A stretch of DNA of 64,000 nt, taken from Hippopus hippopus. Taxonomy: Eukaryota > Mollusca > Bivalvia > Cardiida > Cardiidae. The stretch is taken from positions 62,001 through 126,000 of the forward strand of contig OX328109.1 of assembly GCA_946811185.2 (NCBI GenBank), written 5' to 3'. Below the pieces are notes generated by a model. That model ran no database searches. It was not told the DNA's origin and worked only from the letters and a program-made list of their open reading frames with translations. The translations under genes and the position numbers were made by a program. Below are positions 43,275 to 53,610 of the stretch, in pieces (the first letter of the stretch is position 1; each line of letters begins with the position of its first letter).

Positions 43275-44017
43275 GACTTTATTTCTTGAATGTAAAACAC
43301 AAACCATCTACCTCATTTAAAACTGAACTATGATAGAAAAAAACCCTTTCCTGTTATTGGATCATTTTGTGTATGCTGCCATCTAAAAAGCACTCTTTTT
43401 TAGGTCAAAATTTGTATTTCCCCCGGGCTTGACTATAGTCAGTATTGGGTAGCAGACAACGTAGACCTAAGATCAGACTGAATGTTCACTGCCTTCTTAT
43501 CTAGATCTATACCATCCACTCAAGCTATGGAAGTATGAAAGATTTAAAATGGTAAACAGCAGTAAAATTAAAACTAGCTAAGCAGGATTGAGAGCTGATA
43601 ATTGGGCTAGAAGTCTCAGGTGTACAATTCGTAGTTTATTTTTTCCCCCTTTTTTTTTGTAGTCTACTTGTAGAGACAACATGTATGTAAGGTAGAGGGG
43701 TTTAGTGTTATATCTGTACTGTGTATATATCATTGATTGATTGGGTTGTATGCTACTTTCGACATTATTTCAGTTATATTCATGAAGACAGCTCACTTAT
43801 TTTATGTCATCAGTTCTATATGTAACATAAAATGAATTGCAATATTAAGTTCTGATTTGGCAGAGTTCGTGCATACAAAGAGTACCAGCTACAATTTAGC
43901 AAGTTATTGTTACTTAGTCACAGGAACTACATGCTAAATTGTAGCTGGTAAATGTTAAAAAGGAAAGAGATGTTGTTCATTGGAAAGAAAAGTGTGTTGC
44001 ATTTGGCTTTAACTGTA
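43275..44017. other. AT-rich spacer with a TM2 fragment
   Basis: GGGTAGCAGACAACGTAGAC and AAGATCAGACTG (about 43447-43480) are TM2-like. An inverted ACCAGCTACAATTTAGCA / TGCTAAATTGTAGCTGGT pair (43884 and 43931) forms a perfect 17-18-base stem. Confidence 0.6.
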
Positions 44018-44280
44018 TGAGCCCTGCATTGTTAAAAGGGGGCTTAATGCATCTGTAAAAGTCTCCACAAATGTCAGCCTGTGCAGTCTACATAGGCTAA
44101 CATGGGTCAAAAGTTTTTGCTTTTTTGTAAATTTTGTGCATGTCAAGGACCAGTCTATCTCTAGATCCAGTCAACTTTTAGACAAAATAAACTTCATGCT
44201 TCCATAATTACATAATGACTTACTTGGTATAATGCATCATTGGAGATGCATTTAGCCCCCTTTTCACAGAGCATGGCTCA
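44018..44280 (+). mobile_element. TA1 full-length copy
   Basis: TGAGCCCTGCATTGTTAAAA to CACAGAGCATGGCTCA. TA precedes it; AT follows. Confidence 0.88.
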
Positions 44281-45030
44281 ATTATATACAACAGTGTATT
44301 TTCGTCAATTTTTTTCGTACACATGATTTATATCTCTAGATCTCTGTATTTAGGTATACTTGTTTATTGATTAATGTTCCTAGGTTTATTGTCATGTATT
44401 GAGATATGCATGTATTTTTGTGTGGTTGACCAAGTTTGCTGCTCTTTAAGGTCGCTTTTCACCAATCATGATCACTGTTTATCTTCCATTGGTTTTCAAA
44501 AAATCACACACTAAAAAGTAACAGTATGGCCAAGAAACAAAATATTATGGTAGAATACCACCTAGATGCTGCAGCAGTTTAGTGACTAGCCCCCATTCAG
44601 ACCAGTATTTCTATTTTCTACCTTAAAATTGAACAGAATCTTGCCTTAAAAACAACCTGGTTTCTGTGAACATTTAATTATTGCTTTGTTGATTTTCAAG
44701 TTAAAACTTGAATGTTTGTTTTGGTTAGAAAAACCCAGAACCATGTAAAAGTAAGACTGGACCTTTGTAACATTTTTACTGCCAAATGATAGAATGATAG
44801 AAATAGGCATTCATACTTTGTGAGAAAAATGGAAGTTTATGCCCAAGTCCGTTTTTGTCAGTATCTCTCTAAATATTGGACAGCATAGGTCAAAGATCAG
44901 ACTTCAAGTTCCTTGTAGTCTGATATTGGATCTACACTGTTTGCAAAACTACTTGGATAAGCTCTGATATTTGTAATAGAAAATCTTGGTTTGACTATGT
45001 TGGTGCTAGTTACATGGGCAGGTCACTGTG
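44281..45030. other. AT-rich spacer with a TM2 fragment
   Basis: TCTAAATATTGGACAGCATA and TAGTCTGATATTGGATCTAC (about 44869-44938) are TM2-like. Nothing else recognised. Confidence 0.5.
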
Positions 45031-45032
45031 GA

Positions 45033-45120
45033 TTCCCCACTCTAGTACTGGTGAAACCCAGGAAAGACAGGACAAAGCAGGCTGGTACAGTAATATGACT
45101 GAAATATTGTTTAAATTAAG
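45033..45120 (+). mobile_element. SINE tail fragment
   Basis: TACTGGTGAAACCCAGGAAA, GGCTGGTACAGTAATATGAC and TGAAATATTGTTTAAATTAAG. Confidence 0.55.
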
Positions 45121-45387
45121 AAATATTTGAGTACTGAAGTTTACATACAAAATTAGTCCAGACAAAAATGAGAGGTGAAAAGTGGCCCTGATTTTAGAAG
45201 TTTGAGATAATGGGACATGTCATATTCACTTGGAAATGATTATTATCAAAATTACAAAACTCTAAACATAGTGACAGTGGCAAAATTGCTCTATATGAGA
45301 ACTGTGTAATCAAAATTTTGAAACAGCCTATTACTGTACAAGAATGATGTTTCATGCTCCTATAGTTGACAGCCTTCAACATGAAGT

Positions 45388-45455
45388 ATACAATTGCTCC
45401 TTTACCCACAATGTTGTCCTCATTATCAAAGAAAGATATTTTCTTACAGTACATC
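45388..45455 (-). mobile_element. TM1 fragment
   Basis: CAATTGCTCCTTTACCCACA and ATGTTGTCC with TATCAAAGAAAGAT. Alternative-core type (ATTGCTCC). Confidence 0.6.
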
Positions 45456-45519
45456 TCTTTGTGTTACATGTACTATTTGTTTAGTCTAAATTTAAGGTGT
45501 ACAGTAATAGTGTTGACAG

Positions 45520-45640
45520 AATAATCTTTAGGTAAAGGAGAAAATGTAAGCAACTAGCATTTTGTATTATCTACGACATTTTCTATAACTTTCTTCCTCA
45601 AGTTTGTTAAAGCACAGCATTGTTTGGTGTCAAAATATCT
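45520..45640 (+). mobile_element. TM1 fragment
   Basis: GGTAAAGGAGAAAATGTAAG, CAACTAGCATTTTGTATT, CTTTCTTCCTCAAGTTTGTT and CATTGTTTGGTG. Confidence 0.7.
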
Positions 45641-45819
45641 TGAGTTTAGAGAAGTCAGATTGTTGCTCATTTTGATTGCAAGTAAGATAGTAACTCAGAC
45701 ATGTTCTATTGCTCTAACTTCTAGAAGTATTGATATTCCACATTCAGTCCCAATTGTGAACTTCTTACAGGTTTTGGCTGCTAACCCTTCATCTAATGAC
45801 AATTTTTTAATCTTTACAG

Positions 45820-45860
45820 CAGTGAAATACTTGCGTGGACTTGCTTATTTTATGAAAAAG
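45820..45860 (+). CDS. Weak exon candidate
   Basis: A strong acceptor tract (TTTTTTAATCTTTACAG) ends at 45819 and GAAAAAG|GTCAAA is a mediocre donor. One frame is open (VKYLRGLAYFMKK) and would need a phase-1 upstream exon; the phase-0 end of 27727 does not supply that without another exon between. Chance is quite possible. Confidence 0.13.
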
Positions 45861-45899
45861 GTCAAAATAATTCATTTTGGGGATTGTTTTGGGAAGAGT

Positions 45900-46012
45900 G
45901 TAATTCAAAGAAGGGGACTTGGTAGGTCTAAGATCAGACTACATGTTTTGTGCAGTCTGATCTTGACATACGCTACATGAGTACAAGTTATACTCGAAGC
46001 TCCAAGGGTTAT
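45900..46012 (-). mobile_element. TM2 fragment
   Basis: AAGATCAGACTACATGTTTT then GTGCAGTCTGATCTTGACAT (core palindrome 45931-45964) and CTCCAAGGGTTA. Confidence 0.78.
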
Positions 46013-46190
46013 AGCATTTGCAGATGATCAGTTTGGCTGTTATGACAGCATATGTTTATAAACTGGTAGACAATGTGGGAAAAGAAGAAAATAATGATAA
46101 CCAGTATTTTCTCCATCTCTCTCATTGTTTCACTGCAGCTTTCTTCCTCTGTAGGGTAAAACTACTGACTTGTTTGGTTAAGGGTTAGTT
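46013..46190 (+). mobile_element. TM1 copy lacking its left end
   Basis: AGCATTTGCAGATGATCAG, ACAATGTGGGAAAAGAAGAA, a decayed core (TGATAACCAGTATTTTCTCC) and TTTGGTTAAGGGTTAG. Confidence 0.8.
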
Positions 46191-46282
46191 AGGTGAAATA
46201 GCAACTTAAGTCATGGGAAATGGCCCATATATTGTGTTTTACAGTTTTTTGACTAGAAGAAAGCCAAAAGTTTACAGTGTAG

Positions 46283-46500
46283 ACCAAGATCAGATTGCAG
46301 GTTATAAACAATCTTAACTGATCTATACTGTCTAGCAAAGTACTTCTTACAGCTCATAACATGCAAAGACAAAGTTGTTACCAAACTTTGGGAGAGCAAA
46401 GGTGCTTTTGTGTGCTGTGCAGATCAAGATTAGACCGCAAACACTGTGCAGTCCAGTCACTGATCTACACTGTCCAATATGTCATGCTATATTTAGGCCA
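46283..46500. mobile_element. Two TM2 fragments
   Basis: CAGTGTAGACCAAGATCAGA (46278-46297) with ATCTTAACTGATCTATACTG, and GTGCAGATCAAGATTAGACC (46418-46437) with ACTGATCTACACTGTCCAAT. The palindromes are eroded. Confidence 0.7.
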
Positions 46501-46679
46501 AAGCGACCCAAACCTTGCTATGATTTGGGTTCTTTCCTATGAACTTTAAGTTGTTGGTTTCATTTATACAGCAGTCAAAATGTTAACACATTTCCTCCTG
46601 TAACAACATGGCAGTGACTATCAAATCATCAGGGTGAAATAAGGATAGCTATCGTGTGTAAAGGTTTTCATACAGGAAT

Positions 46680-46780
46680 ACACCTGAAAATATATTGGCA
46701 AAAGGAAAGAAACTGTTGTCAGCAATTTCTCCTTTTACGACATTGTATTTCAAAATTGGTCTGCAGCAATTCGTGCCATT
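46680..46780 (-). mobile_element. Decayed TM1, alternative core
   Basis: ATTGGCAAAAGGAAAGAAAC, then TGTTGTCAGCAATTTCTCCT and ACGACATTGTATTTC. Confidence 0.65.
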
Positions 46781-46919
46781 TGTTTGCTGGAGTCATTGTG
46801 TTACAACAATGTTTCAAGAAGTTCAATGATTGGAAAAATAGCCAAGTTAACTTCTTTCTGATCTTTATGTCAAAGTTGACAAGATTGTAACAATACATAT
46901 GAAAAAGTTGTGGTTCATG

Positions 46920-47137
46920 CTTAACCTTGTATCACACATTCCCAGTTTTATCAACCCCGACAGATAATGCTTCTGAAAACACTGTGGGAAATGAAAAATG
47001 TTGATAAACATTGTCTCCTTTTCTCACAACGTTTTGTAATTTTTCTGAGAAAAATCACATCATGTGAGCAACATGTTGTCATCTGCAAATGCTTTCAATT
47101 TGGACAAGTCTACAATTTTGTCATGTGGTTGAGCATT
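46920..47137 (-). mobile_element. TM1 full-length copy, eroded
   Basis: TTAACCTTGTATCACACATT to TCATGTGGTTGAGCATTGA; TTTGGACAAGTCTACAATTT is well kept, and the core is partly lost. Confidence 0.85.
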
Positions 47138-47294
47138 GAAGTATTAGCAACTTATACTTTTTCCACAGTGTTTTATTGACTGTAAATTACTATGTGAAAA
47201 GAATCTATTGCTCATGTCCTAGCATGAGAAATATCTTCTTTATACAGTATTTTGAGGTGTTGTCAACTTAGATGTAGAGTAAAAAAGAACGATG

Positions 47295-47660
47295 TTACCT
47301 TCTGTAGACAAATTGTTTCTTACAGCAGACAACAGTTGAAAATATTGTAGTGAATGGAGAAATTGTTCTTAACTCTTTACCAAACAACAAAATCGAGACT
47401 TCCAAATTGAAAGCATTTGCAGACGACAAATTAAATGTGACTCAGAGTAACACATTTGTCTATCATAGAGTAGAAAATTTTGTTGAAAACGGAGAAAATG
47501 CTTGTTGTCAGCATTTCTCCTTTTTCCTCAATGCTTTTAAAGTCTTCAAAAAATTGGACTGTCTGATGAAGAATTAGGAGCCTTTCTCCTTTTGCTGCAA
47601 TGTTTTTACTTGTATTCATTTTAGTTTATGATGAATATGTTGTCTGCTGCAAGTTTGTCT
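47295..47660. mobile_element. Alternative-core TM1 split at its centre by another TM1
   Basis: GTGAATGGAGAAATTGTTCTT reaches the insertion at 47369; GAGCCTTTCTCCTTTTGCTG resumes at 47577. TTAA lies at the palindrome centre in this core type. Confidence 0.75.
47369..47575 (+). mobile_element. TM1 copy inserted in a TM1 palindrome
   Basis: TTAACTCTTTACCAAACAAC, CTTCCAAATTGAAAGCATTT, core GAGAAAATGCTTGTTGTCAG, and the eroded end GATGAAGAATTAG. Confidence 0.87.
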
Positions 47661-47712
47661 CAGGAGGAAACAAGTTAACTTGGTTTTTTCTGAATGTGGG
47701 TATATCAATCAG

Positions 47713-47746
47713 CAAACTTGGTCAACCTTGTGGAGGGGATGGGCAG
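47713..47746 (+). CDS. Weak exon candidate with consensus donor
   Basis: TATATCAATCAG|CAAACTTGG opens a 34-nt segment ending at a consensus donor, GGGCAG|GTAAGTGG. Two frames are open (KLGQPCGGDGQ after a phase-2 exon; QTWSTLWRGWA after a phase-0 exon). It is not in a repeat. The frame cannot be fixed from sequence alone. Confidence 0.2.
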
Positions 47747-47837
47747 GTAAGTGGGAATCTAAAATAAAAACGCTACAGGAGATTACTCTGAATTCTTGAT
47801 TTTATTCAAACAACTTTTTTTTTAATACAAAAAATAC

Positions 47838-48062
47838 AAAGAGAATCAAAAGAGCCCCATGACCACTTGCCAGTGCCAAGGGAGGTAACTCAGTCCAGAC
47901 AAGACTTTTGGTGAATTATTCCCCTTGAATGACTTCAACCAAGTTTGTGTATGAGCAGCTGATTCCCACTGGGATTGTAATGATGTGTTCTTACTGCACA
48001 ATAACGACATGTATTTCAAGTGAACTCTTGTAAAGTTTCAAGTCCTTTAGTGATAATGAGGG
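47838..48062 (+). repeat. Left arm of a long-range inverted repeat
   Basis: AGAGCCCCATGACCACTTGC to TTTAGTGATAATGAGG; pairs with 54555-54785. The shared parts include GGGAGGTAACTCAGTCCAGA and CCCACTGGGATTGTAATGAT. Confidence 0.88.
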
Positions 48063-48380
48063 AACACCAATGTTTCTAGAGAAAATGTATGTCTGTGGGT
48101 TTGAAAGTTATGAAACCCTCTAACCAAGAAACAACCATACACAGCGTTCTGAATTTAGATTCAAAATGTAATTATTTGCCCTAAAAACCAATGTTTACTT
48201 GTGCTACCATGCAAATACAAGTCAATTCGCAGACAAGGATATCTAAAACAGTGCTTATGATCTTTCATTTCAATGCCAAGTGTACCTAAAGTTTTACAAC
48301 AATTACTTCTGTTAACTTTAGCCCTGATACATTTTTTTTTTTTTTGACAATCTAAAGACATAAGGGAGAAAAAAAAATAA
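48063..48380. other. AT-rich spacer
   Basis: Nothing recognised apart from a T tract near 48332. Confidence 0.45.
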
Positions 48381-48384
48381 AATT

Positions 48385-48470
48385 CTGCCAAAACACTACA
48401 ACAAATGGAGCAAATAGTTTTAACAGTTTCTCCATTTGTCACAATGTTTCCCAAAACCTTCAATCACTGA
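48385..48470 (-). mobile_element. Decayed TM1, alternative core
   Basis: ACAAATGGAGCAAATAGTTT followed by TAACAGTTTCTCCATTTGTC and ACAATGTTTCCCAAAACC. Confidence 0.65.
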
Positions 48471-49092
48471 AGTCCCTATATGTGGCAATGTTTTCAACAG
48501 TGGAATCTAAAGGGACTTGCATACTGGTAAGTATAAACATCACTAATGAAAATAAAGTACAAAATCCCCACGAGTTCTTGTCAACACTGTCCTCAATACA
48601 TGTTTATATAACCTGTGGCAAACCTTTAACCTTGATGTATTTCATTTAGAGAATTAAGTTTTTAATATGAGAAAAATACTGAAATTATTGTTGAAACTGC
48701 ACTTAAATATGATTCTCACTGTTTCATAAACCAGGAGTTTGACTGTTTAGAGCTATAAAAAGCATCAAATTATATGAGCAATTAAGCCTTTTGCCTACTA
48801 AACCCTAACCTAAGAAGACTAAGCAACAGTCCAGTCTGTAGAAGTTGTCAAACTATAAAAAATTAAGAGCAATTAAACCTTTTTCCTACGGGTATTTTAT
48901 TTTTATGGTTAAGTTTTTATTAGATATCACAATAATTGTTGAAACTACACTAAAATATAATTCCTGGTATTTCATAAACCAGTAGTCTTCCTAACAGTCC
49001 AATCTATAACAAGCACAAAAATACATGGGCACTTAAACCTTTTGCCTACATGTATTTTATCTATGAAATTAGGTTTTTTGTTTAATACTGCA

Positions 49093-49311
49093 TTAACTCT
49101 ATACCACACAATCCCGACTTTTAATGACCCTGACAAAGAAAGCTTTTGAAAACATTGTGGGAAAAGGAGAAAATGCTGGTTTCTCCTTTTCCCACAATGT
49201 TTTCAACCCTATCAAAGACAAAATCCCCGATTTGAGCCACCTTTAAATTGTCGTCTGCAAATGCTTTCAATTTGGACAAGTCTAAAATTTTGTTGTATGG
49301 TAAAGAGTTAA
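49093..49311 (-). mobile_element. TM1 copy in the array, centre-deleted core
   Basis: TTAACTCTATACCACACAAT to GTATGGTAAAGAGTTAA. The core reads AAAATGCTGGTTTCTCC: about half of the right arm beyond the centre is missing. TTAA flanks both sides. Confidence 0.93.
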
Positions 49312-49325
49312 TTGTTGAAATCGCA

Positions 49326-49539
49326 TTTAACTCTTTACCATACAACAAACTGGTTGACTTGTCCAAGTTGAAAGCTTTCTACAGACTACTATTTATACTT
49401 GGCTCAAATGATGGAATTTGTATTTGAATATGGTACATAACATTGTGGAAAAAGGAGAAAATGCTGGAACCTAGCACAATGTTTTCAAAAGGTTTCTTTC
49501 TCAGGGTCATTAAGTCAGGATCGTGTGATACAGGGTTAA
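49326..49539 (+). mobile_element. TM1 copy in the same array unit
   Basis: TTAACTCTTTACCATACAAC to GTGTGATACAGGGTTAA. The core's right arm is deleted (AATGCTGGAACCTAGCACAA). Only 14 bp of array sequence separate it from the preceding copy. Confidence 0.93.
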
Positions 49540-50504
49540 GTATAATTTCTGGGGTTTCATTAACCTGAAGTTTTAACAACAGTTCTATCTGTAAAGGGCA
49601 TCAAACTAAATGTGCCATTAAACATTTTACCTACATGTATTTTATCTTTAGAATTAGGTGTTCATATGATATTGCAATAATTGTTGAAACTATACCTAGG
49701 TACAATTGCTAATGAAGTTTTATAAACCAGTAGTCTTAACAACAGTTGATTCTTTCAAAGGCACAAACTAAACTTGCAATTTAACCATTTGCCTACATGT
49801 ATGTTGTTCACTGAATTAAGTTCTATTTGATATTACAATTAATGTTGAAACTTATTTGATATTACAATTACTGTTGAAACCGAACGAAGTATGTTACCTT
49901 GTGGTTCATAAACCAGTAGTCCAAACAAGTTTAATCTATAAAACATACAGGCAATTTAACCTTTTATCTACATGCATTTTATTTATAAAGTTAGATTTTT
50001 ATTCGATTTCGCAATAATTGTTGAAACTGCACTTAAGTATGATTCCTGATGTTTCGTATACCAGAAGTCTAAACAACAGTCAAATCTATAAAAGCCACAA
50101 CATATACTGGCAATTTAACCTTTTACCTTTTATGTACTTGATTCCCCGGGTTGTTATTTGATATAGCAGAATTTGTTAAAACTGTACTTATGTATGTTTG
50201 CTAAACATCAGTCCTATCTTTAAAAGGAACCAGATATATCCTTTTACCTCAATTTTTTTTTTAAGTCCAGTTTCTATCTGATGTGAAAAAATGTTCATAC
50301 TGCTCCTAAGTATATTTTCATACCTTAAAACTATTATTTATCTTTTTGCTGCAATGATTTGTTCAGTTTCTATCTGATGAGAAAAAATGCTGAATCTGCT
50401 CGTAAGTATTTTCCATTAATATCTTAAAACTAATATTTGTCCAACGACTTAAAGATAGACATTTCGGTCCTAACATATTGGAAATAAAGGAATAACTGTC
50501 TTGC

Positions 50505-50695
50505 AGAAAATGGGTTAAAAACATCATACAATCCTATTTCATGACCTTGCGGAAAAAAGCATTTGTCAAAATATTTCTCGCCATCAGAAAAAAAAAACAT
50601 CTGGGGAAAAAAAAAACCCATCATTTGAACTAAAATAGTTGGTCATCTACAAATACTTTCACAATGAAGAGACAACCTGACTTTGTTTTTTTATG
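50505..50695 (-). mobile_element. Decayed TM1
   Basis: CATACAATCCTATTTCATGA, CCTTGCGGAAAAAAGCATTT, CATTTGAACTAAAATAGTTG and CATCTACAAATACTTTC. The core is replaced by A tracts. Confidence 0.7.
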
Positions 50696-50710
50696 CAGGA
50701 TGTACATTAT

Positions 50711-50903
50711 TTAACTCTTTACCACACAGAAAATTTTCGGACAAGTCCCAAGTTAAAAGCATTTGCTAACAACAAATTATATGTGACTGAAAGAATGAAT
50801 TTTTTTTCATGAGTACCAGCATTTTCTCCTTCCCCCACAATGGTTTTGAAAGGTCTCTTCCTTAGGGTCATAAAAACTCTTCATGGTTTGGTATACGGCT
50901 ATA
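50711..50903 (+). mobile_element. TM1 copy, left core arm lost
   Basis: TTAACTCTTTACCACACAGA, CAAGTTAAAAGCATTTGCTA, then TCATGAGTACCAGCATTTTC: deletion up to the palindrome centre. Right end eroded. Confidence 0.85.
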
Positions 50904-51125
50904 GGAGGAATGCAATGTAGACATGATGTAAACTACATTTAACAATAAAAAAGTTTTTCTTCCTAACTTGCTCACACAAGTTCTATACCACACAATTTTG
51001 ATATTAAGTTGTCCCAATAATACTTCAGTTTAAATTTAATTTCAACCTTGTAAAACTAATTTTTCTTCAGAAGATTTGTGAAAATGTCATTGTAAAATAC
51101 TGTCTATAACCCACATGAATCCAGG
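50904..51125. other. AT-rich spacer
   Basis: Nothing recognised. Confidence 0.5.
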
Positions 51126-51334
51126 TTAACCCTTAGGCTGCTACGGGCAACTCACTGACCTTTTGCAGGCAGTGTAGATGCAAGATCAGACTGCACGTTC
51201 TGTGCAGTCTGATCTTGATCTACTCTGTCCAATATGGAGATATTTTTCCCCCAAAATATAAAATTGAAATAGCAACTCTTGGGTTTACACAACTTGAAAG
51301 TTTCATGTTAATTATTTAGTAGGACAAGGGTTAA
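51126..51334 (+). mobile_element. TM2 full-length copy
   Basis: TTAACCCTTAGGCTGCTACG to TAGTAGGACAAGGGTTAA, 209 bp. The core palindrome AAGATCAGACTGCACGTTC with TGTGCAGTCTGATCTT (51182-51216) is nearly perfect. The best reference copy of the family here. Confidence 0.94.
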
Positions 51335-51423
51335 ATAACTATATTTGTGTTGGGTGTTTTGTTACTTATTATACTCTGTCCAGTATATGTTGTGCACGGG
51401 TGCTTATTGTTGTAGTATAACCC

Positions 51424-51682
51424 AGTAGCTCAGTCGGTAGCGTGCAGAACTTGAAAACAGGGGGTCGTGGGTTCGATCCCTGGCTCTCATTCCTCTCCCC
51501 CCCCGCTGATCCTTGTTTCGACGATGGTTATGTGGGAAAGAGCCAGTGGCTTGGAAGGAAAATTGTGCGGAGGGCTGGTGAAAGAGACTCCAGGAAAGCA
51601 TGGATAGGTGCACTGGCCACCGCGATATAACTGAAATAATGTTGAAAACAGTTTTAAACACCACACAATCAATCAATCAAAT
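51424..51682 (+). mobile_element. tRNA-derived SINE, best-preserved head
   Basis: Box A TAGCTCAGTCGG (51425-51436) and box B GGTTCGATCCC (51470-51480) match the Pol III consensus. The body has GTGGCTTGGAAGGAAAATTG and ACTCCAGGAAAGCATGGATA; the tail ends in (AATC)n. Box geometry is tRNA-like, but no 3' acceptor half exists, so it is not a tRNA gene. Confidence 0.94.
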
Positions 51683-52260
51683 CGTTGTAGTATACATAGA
51701 CAGCATGGCTCTACTCTGGTCATTCAATGGCTAGACTACACACTATTCACGATTGCTTTATAACCCACCCACCAACCCATTTGTTCTCATTTCTGAGGGA
51801 ATTACTTTACTATTGTATACAGTTCTGTATTGTTAGGCATGTCAAATATTATGTTCATGTTAACCTGATGATAATGATGATGATGAATAGTGTTTTAAGG
51901 CCCGTCGACAACTTAGGTCATATTGGGCGCACTTACTTAGTAAACAATAATGCGAGGTGAAAATAACATACATGTGCAACAACATAAGACAAACATGATA
52001 AATGAGGAATGGACGAAACACAAAATGATGCCTCTTTTGTCGCCTTTTACGACATGCATACTGTCACTTTTGTTCCGCCAGATAACCTGATGATAAGCAG
52101 ACTGAATGATATGAGATTGGAATCTGTGAACTTATTCAAACACAATGTGTAGTCTATACTGCTACTCCTATTGCTGACTTCTGTTGTTTATTATTCCATA
52201 ATAAGTCCATGCAGTAGAACATAAATGTTTTATATTTGTCTGAGTGGAACGAAAGAAAAT
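51683..52260. other. Spacer with a possible old repeat
   Basis: TTTTGTCGCCTTTTACGACA (about 52034-52053) with GTTTTAAGGCCCGTCGACAA (51891-51910) looks like a dispersed-repeat remnant, but there is no second copy in the window to confirm it. Confidence 0.35.
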
Positions 52261-52267
52261 ATAAGTA

Positions 52268-52375
52268 AATACTGATTTAACTTGTCTGAGGATAGTTGCT
52301 GAAGAAGAAATAGCTCATTACAATTTTTCCTTTCCCTACAATGTTTTCAACAGTGATCATGCAAGAAGTCATCTG
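52268..52375 (-). mobile_element. Decayed TM1, alternative core
   Basis: GAAGAAATAGCTCATTACAA, then TTTTTCCTTTCCCTACAATG and TTTTCAACAG. Confidence 0.6.
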
Positions 52376-52599
52376 TAGGAGATAAGGAGCTAAACCCTGA
52401 ACTCAAAAATAAATCCAACACTTCAGTCAAAATAAACATGTATGATCAAGACTGTTTACATTACAAGCTGCATACTGAAGACCTCCTGACCTTTGACCTT
52501 GGGTAGACTAGCAGACAAAATCTAACCTTTACAGACCAAAATGAATAACAACCTACTAAATAACAAAATGTTTCTATTCCTAGGTTGTTTTTTCCCAGA

Positions 52600-52690
52600 A
52601 AATATTATACAGAAGCAGGCAAAGGATTTAAGATCAAACTACTTTCTGTGCAGTCTGATCTTGATCTACTCTGAAAAATAATATGGTATT
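52600..52690 (+). mobile_element. TM2 fragment
   Basis: AAAGGATTTAAGATCAAACT, then CTGTGCAGTCTGATCTTGAT and CTACTCTG. Confidence 0.72.
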
Positions 52691-52789
52691 TGTGTTCAGG
52701 TTCAAACGCAAAAACCCAGACAGAACTATGTACACCATTAAGTTTTAATGCGAGAGATACAGTTTCAATGGATAAGGAAAATTGTACAG

Positions 52790-53610
52790 AAAGTTAGAAA
52801 CAGTGTGACAAAAGCCAAGGTGGGCACATAAGCACACTAATTGCCGAACATACACACATCCATATTATTGCTAAAGCAATTCAATGCATGTCAATTCTTC
52901 TGTAAGATGCTCCAGCCTATATACAGTACAAAAAAAAAAAAAAAAACCATTGTGGCAAAAGTAAAGGTGGACATATACCCTCGACAACTGCACAATAAAT
53001 GCCCAAGTCTTTCAATGGTACACAAGAAACAGTGTGACAAAAGCCAAGATAGACACATAACCACTATTTTTGCACTATCTACACTGTTAGCACAGGCCTT
53101 GCTATACTCTGAGATTATAAACACTCCGGCCTATCAATAGTATCAAAACACAATCATGAGAAACAGTGTGACAAAAGCCAAGGTGGACGCATACGTTCAT
53201 CCTATAATTTTACAACTTAAATTTAGTACAGTTTTACTGTTGAAACATAAACGTACTGGTTAAAGTGTTCCAGCCTATCAATAGTATGGAAATGTATGAG
53301 AAACAGTGTGACAAAAGCCAAGGGGGATACATGGTGACTTTTATTGCACTATATTCAATTCTCATGGCACAAGACTAAATGTACACTTTGACTAAAAAAG
53401 CTCCAGCCTCTAAATAAAACATGAGAAACAGTGTGACGAAAGCCAAGGTGGACTCGCTGTAACCAACAGACATGCCCAGTGTATGTAATCTACAGTCTAC
53501 ATTGTCTTTATACACCTCACTTAGTGATTAAAAGTGGTGCAGCCTATCAAAAGAGCAAACAAATAATTATGACAAACAGTGTGACAAAAGCCAAAATTTA
53601 CACCTGACCA
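52790..53610. repeat. Ragged tandem array with a conserved ACAGTGTGACAAAAGCCAAG box
   Basis: The box occurs near 52800, 53030, 53163, 53303, 53427 and 53577. Between boxes, TCCAGCCTATCAATAGTA is repeated with changes, while the rest is not clearly homologous. Spacings vary (230, 133, 140, 124, 150). Confidence 0.8.

Larger units (their letters stand above)
48640..50290. repeat. Diverged AT-rich tandem array, period about 158 bp
   Basis: The motif TTTAACCTTTTGCCTACATG with GTATTTTAT, then ATTGTTGAAACTGCACTTAA and TTCATAAACCAGTAGTC, recurs near 48640, 48783, 48872, 49030, 49617, 49775, 49955 and 50110. The spacing is 155-160 bp where undisturbed. Two TM1 elements split one unit. Weakly similar motifs trail to about 50450. 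Confidence 0.85.

Noticed and set aside
45624..45980. 118-codon open frame
   Set aside because: It runs across a TM2 fragment and has no protein-like features; only a short internal piece has splice-like borders, listed as a weak candidate.
51424..51500. Possible tRNA gene (perfect box A and box B)
   Set aside because: The acceptor and T-arm halves are not completed and the body matches three other SINE copies.
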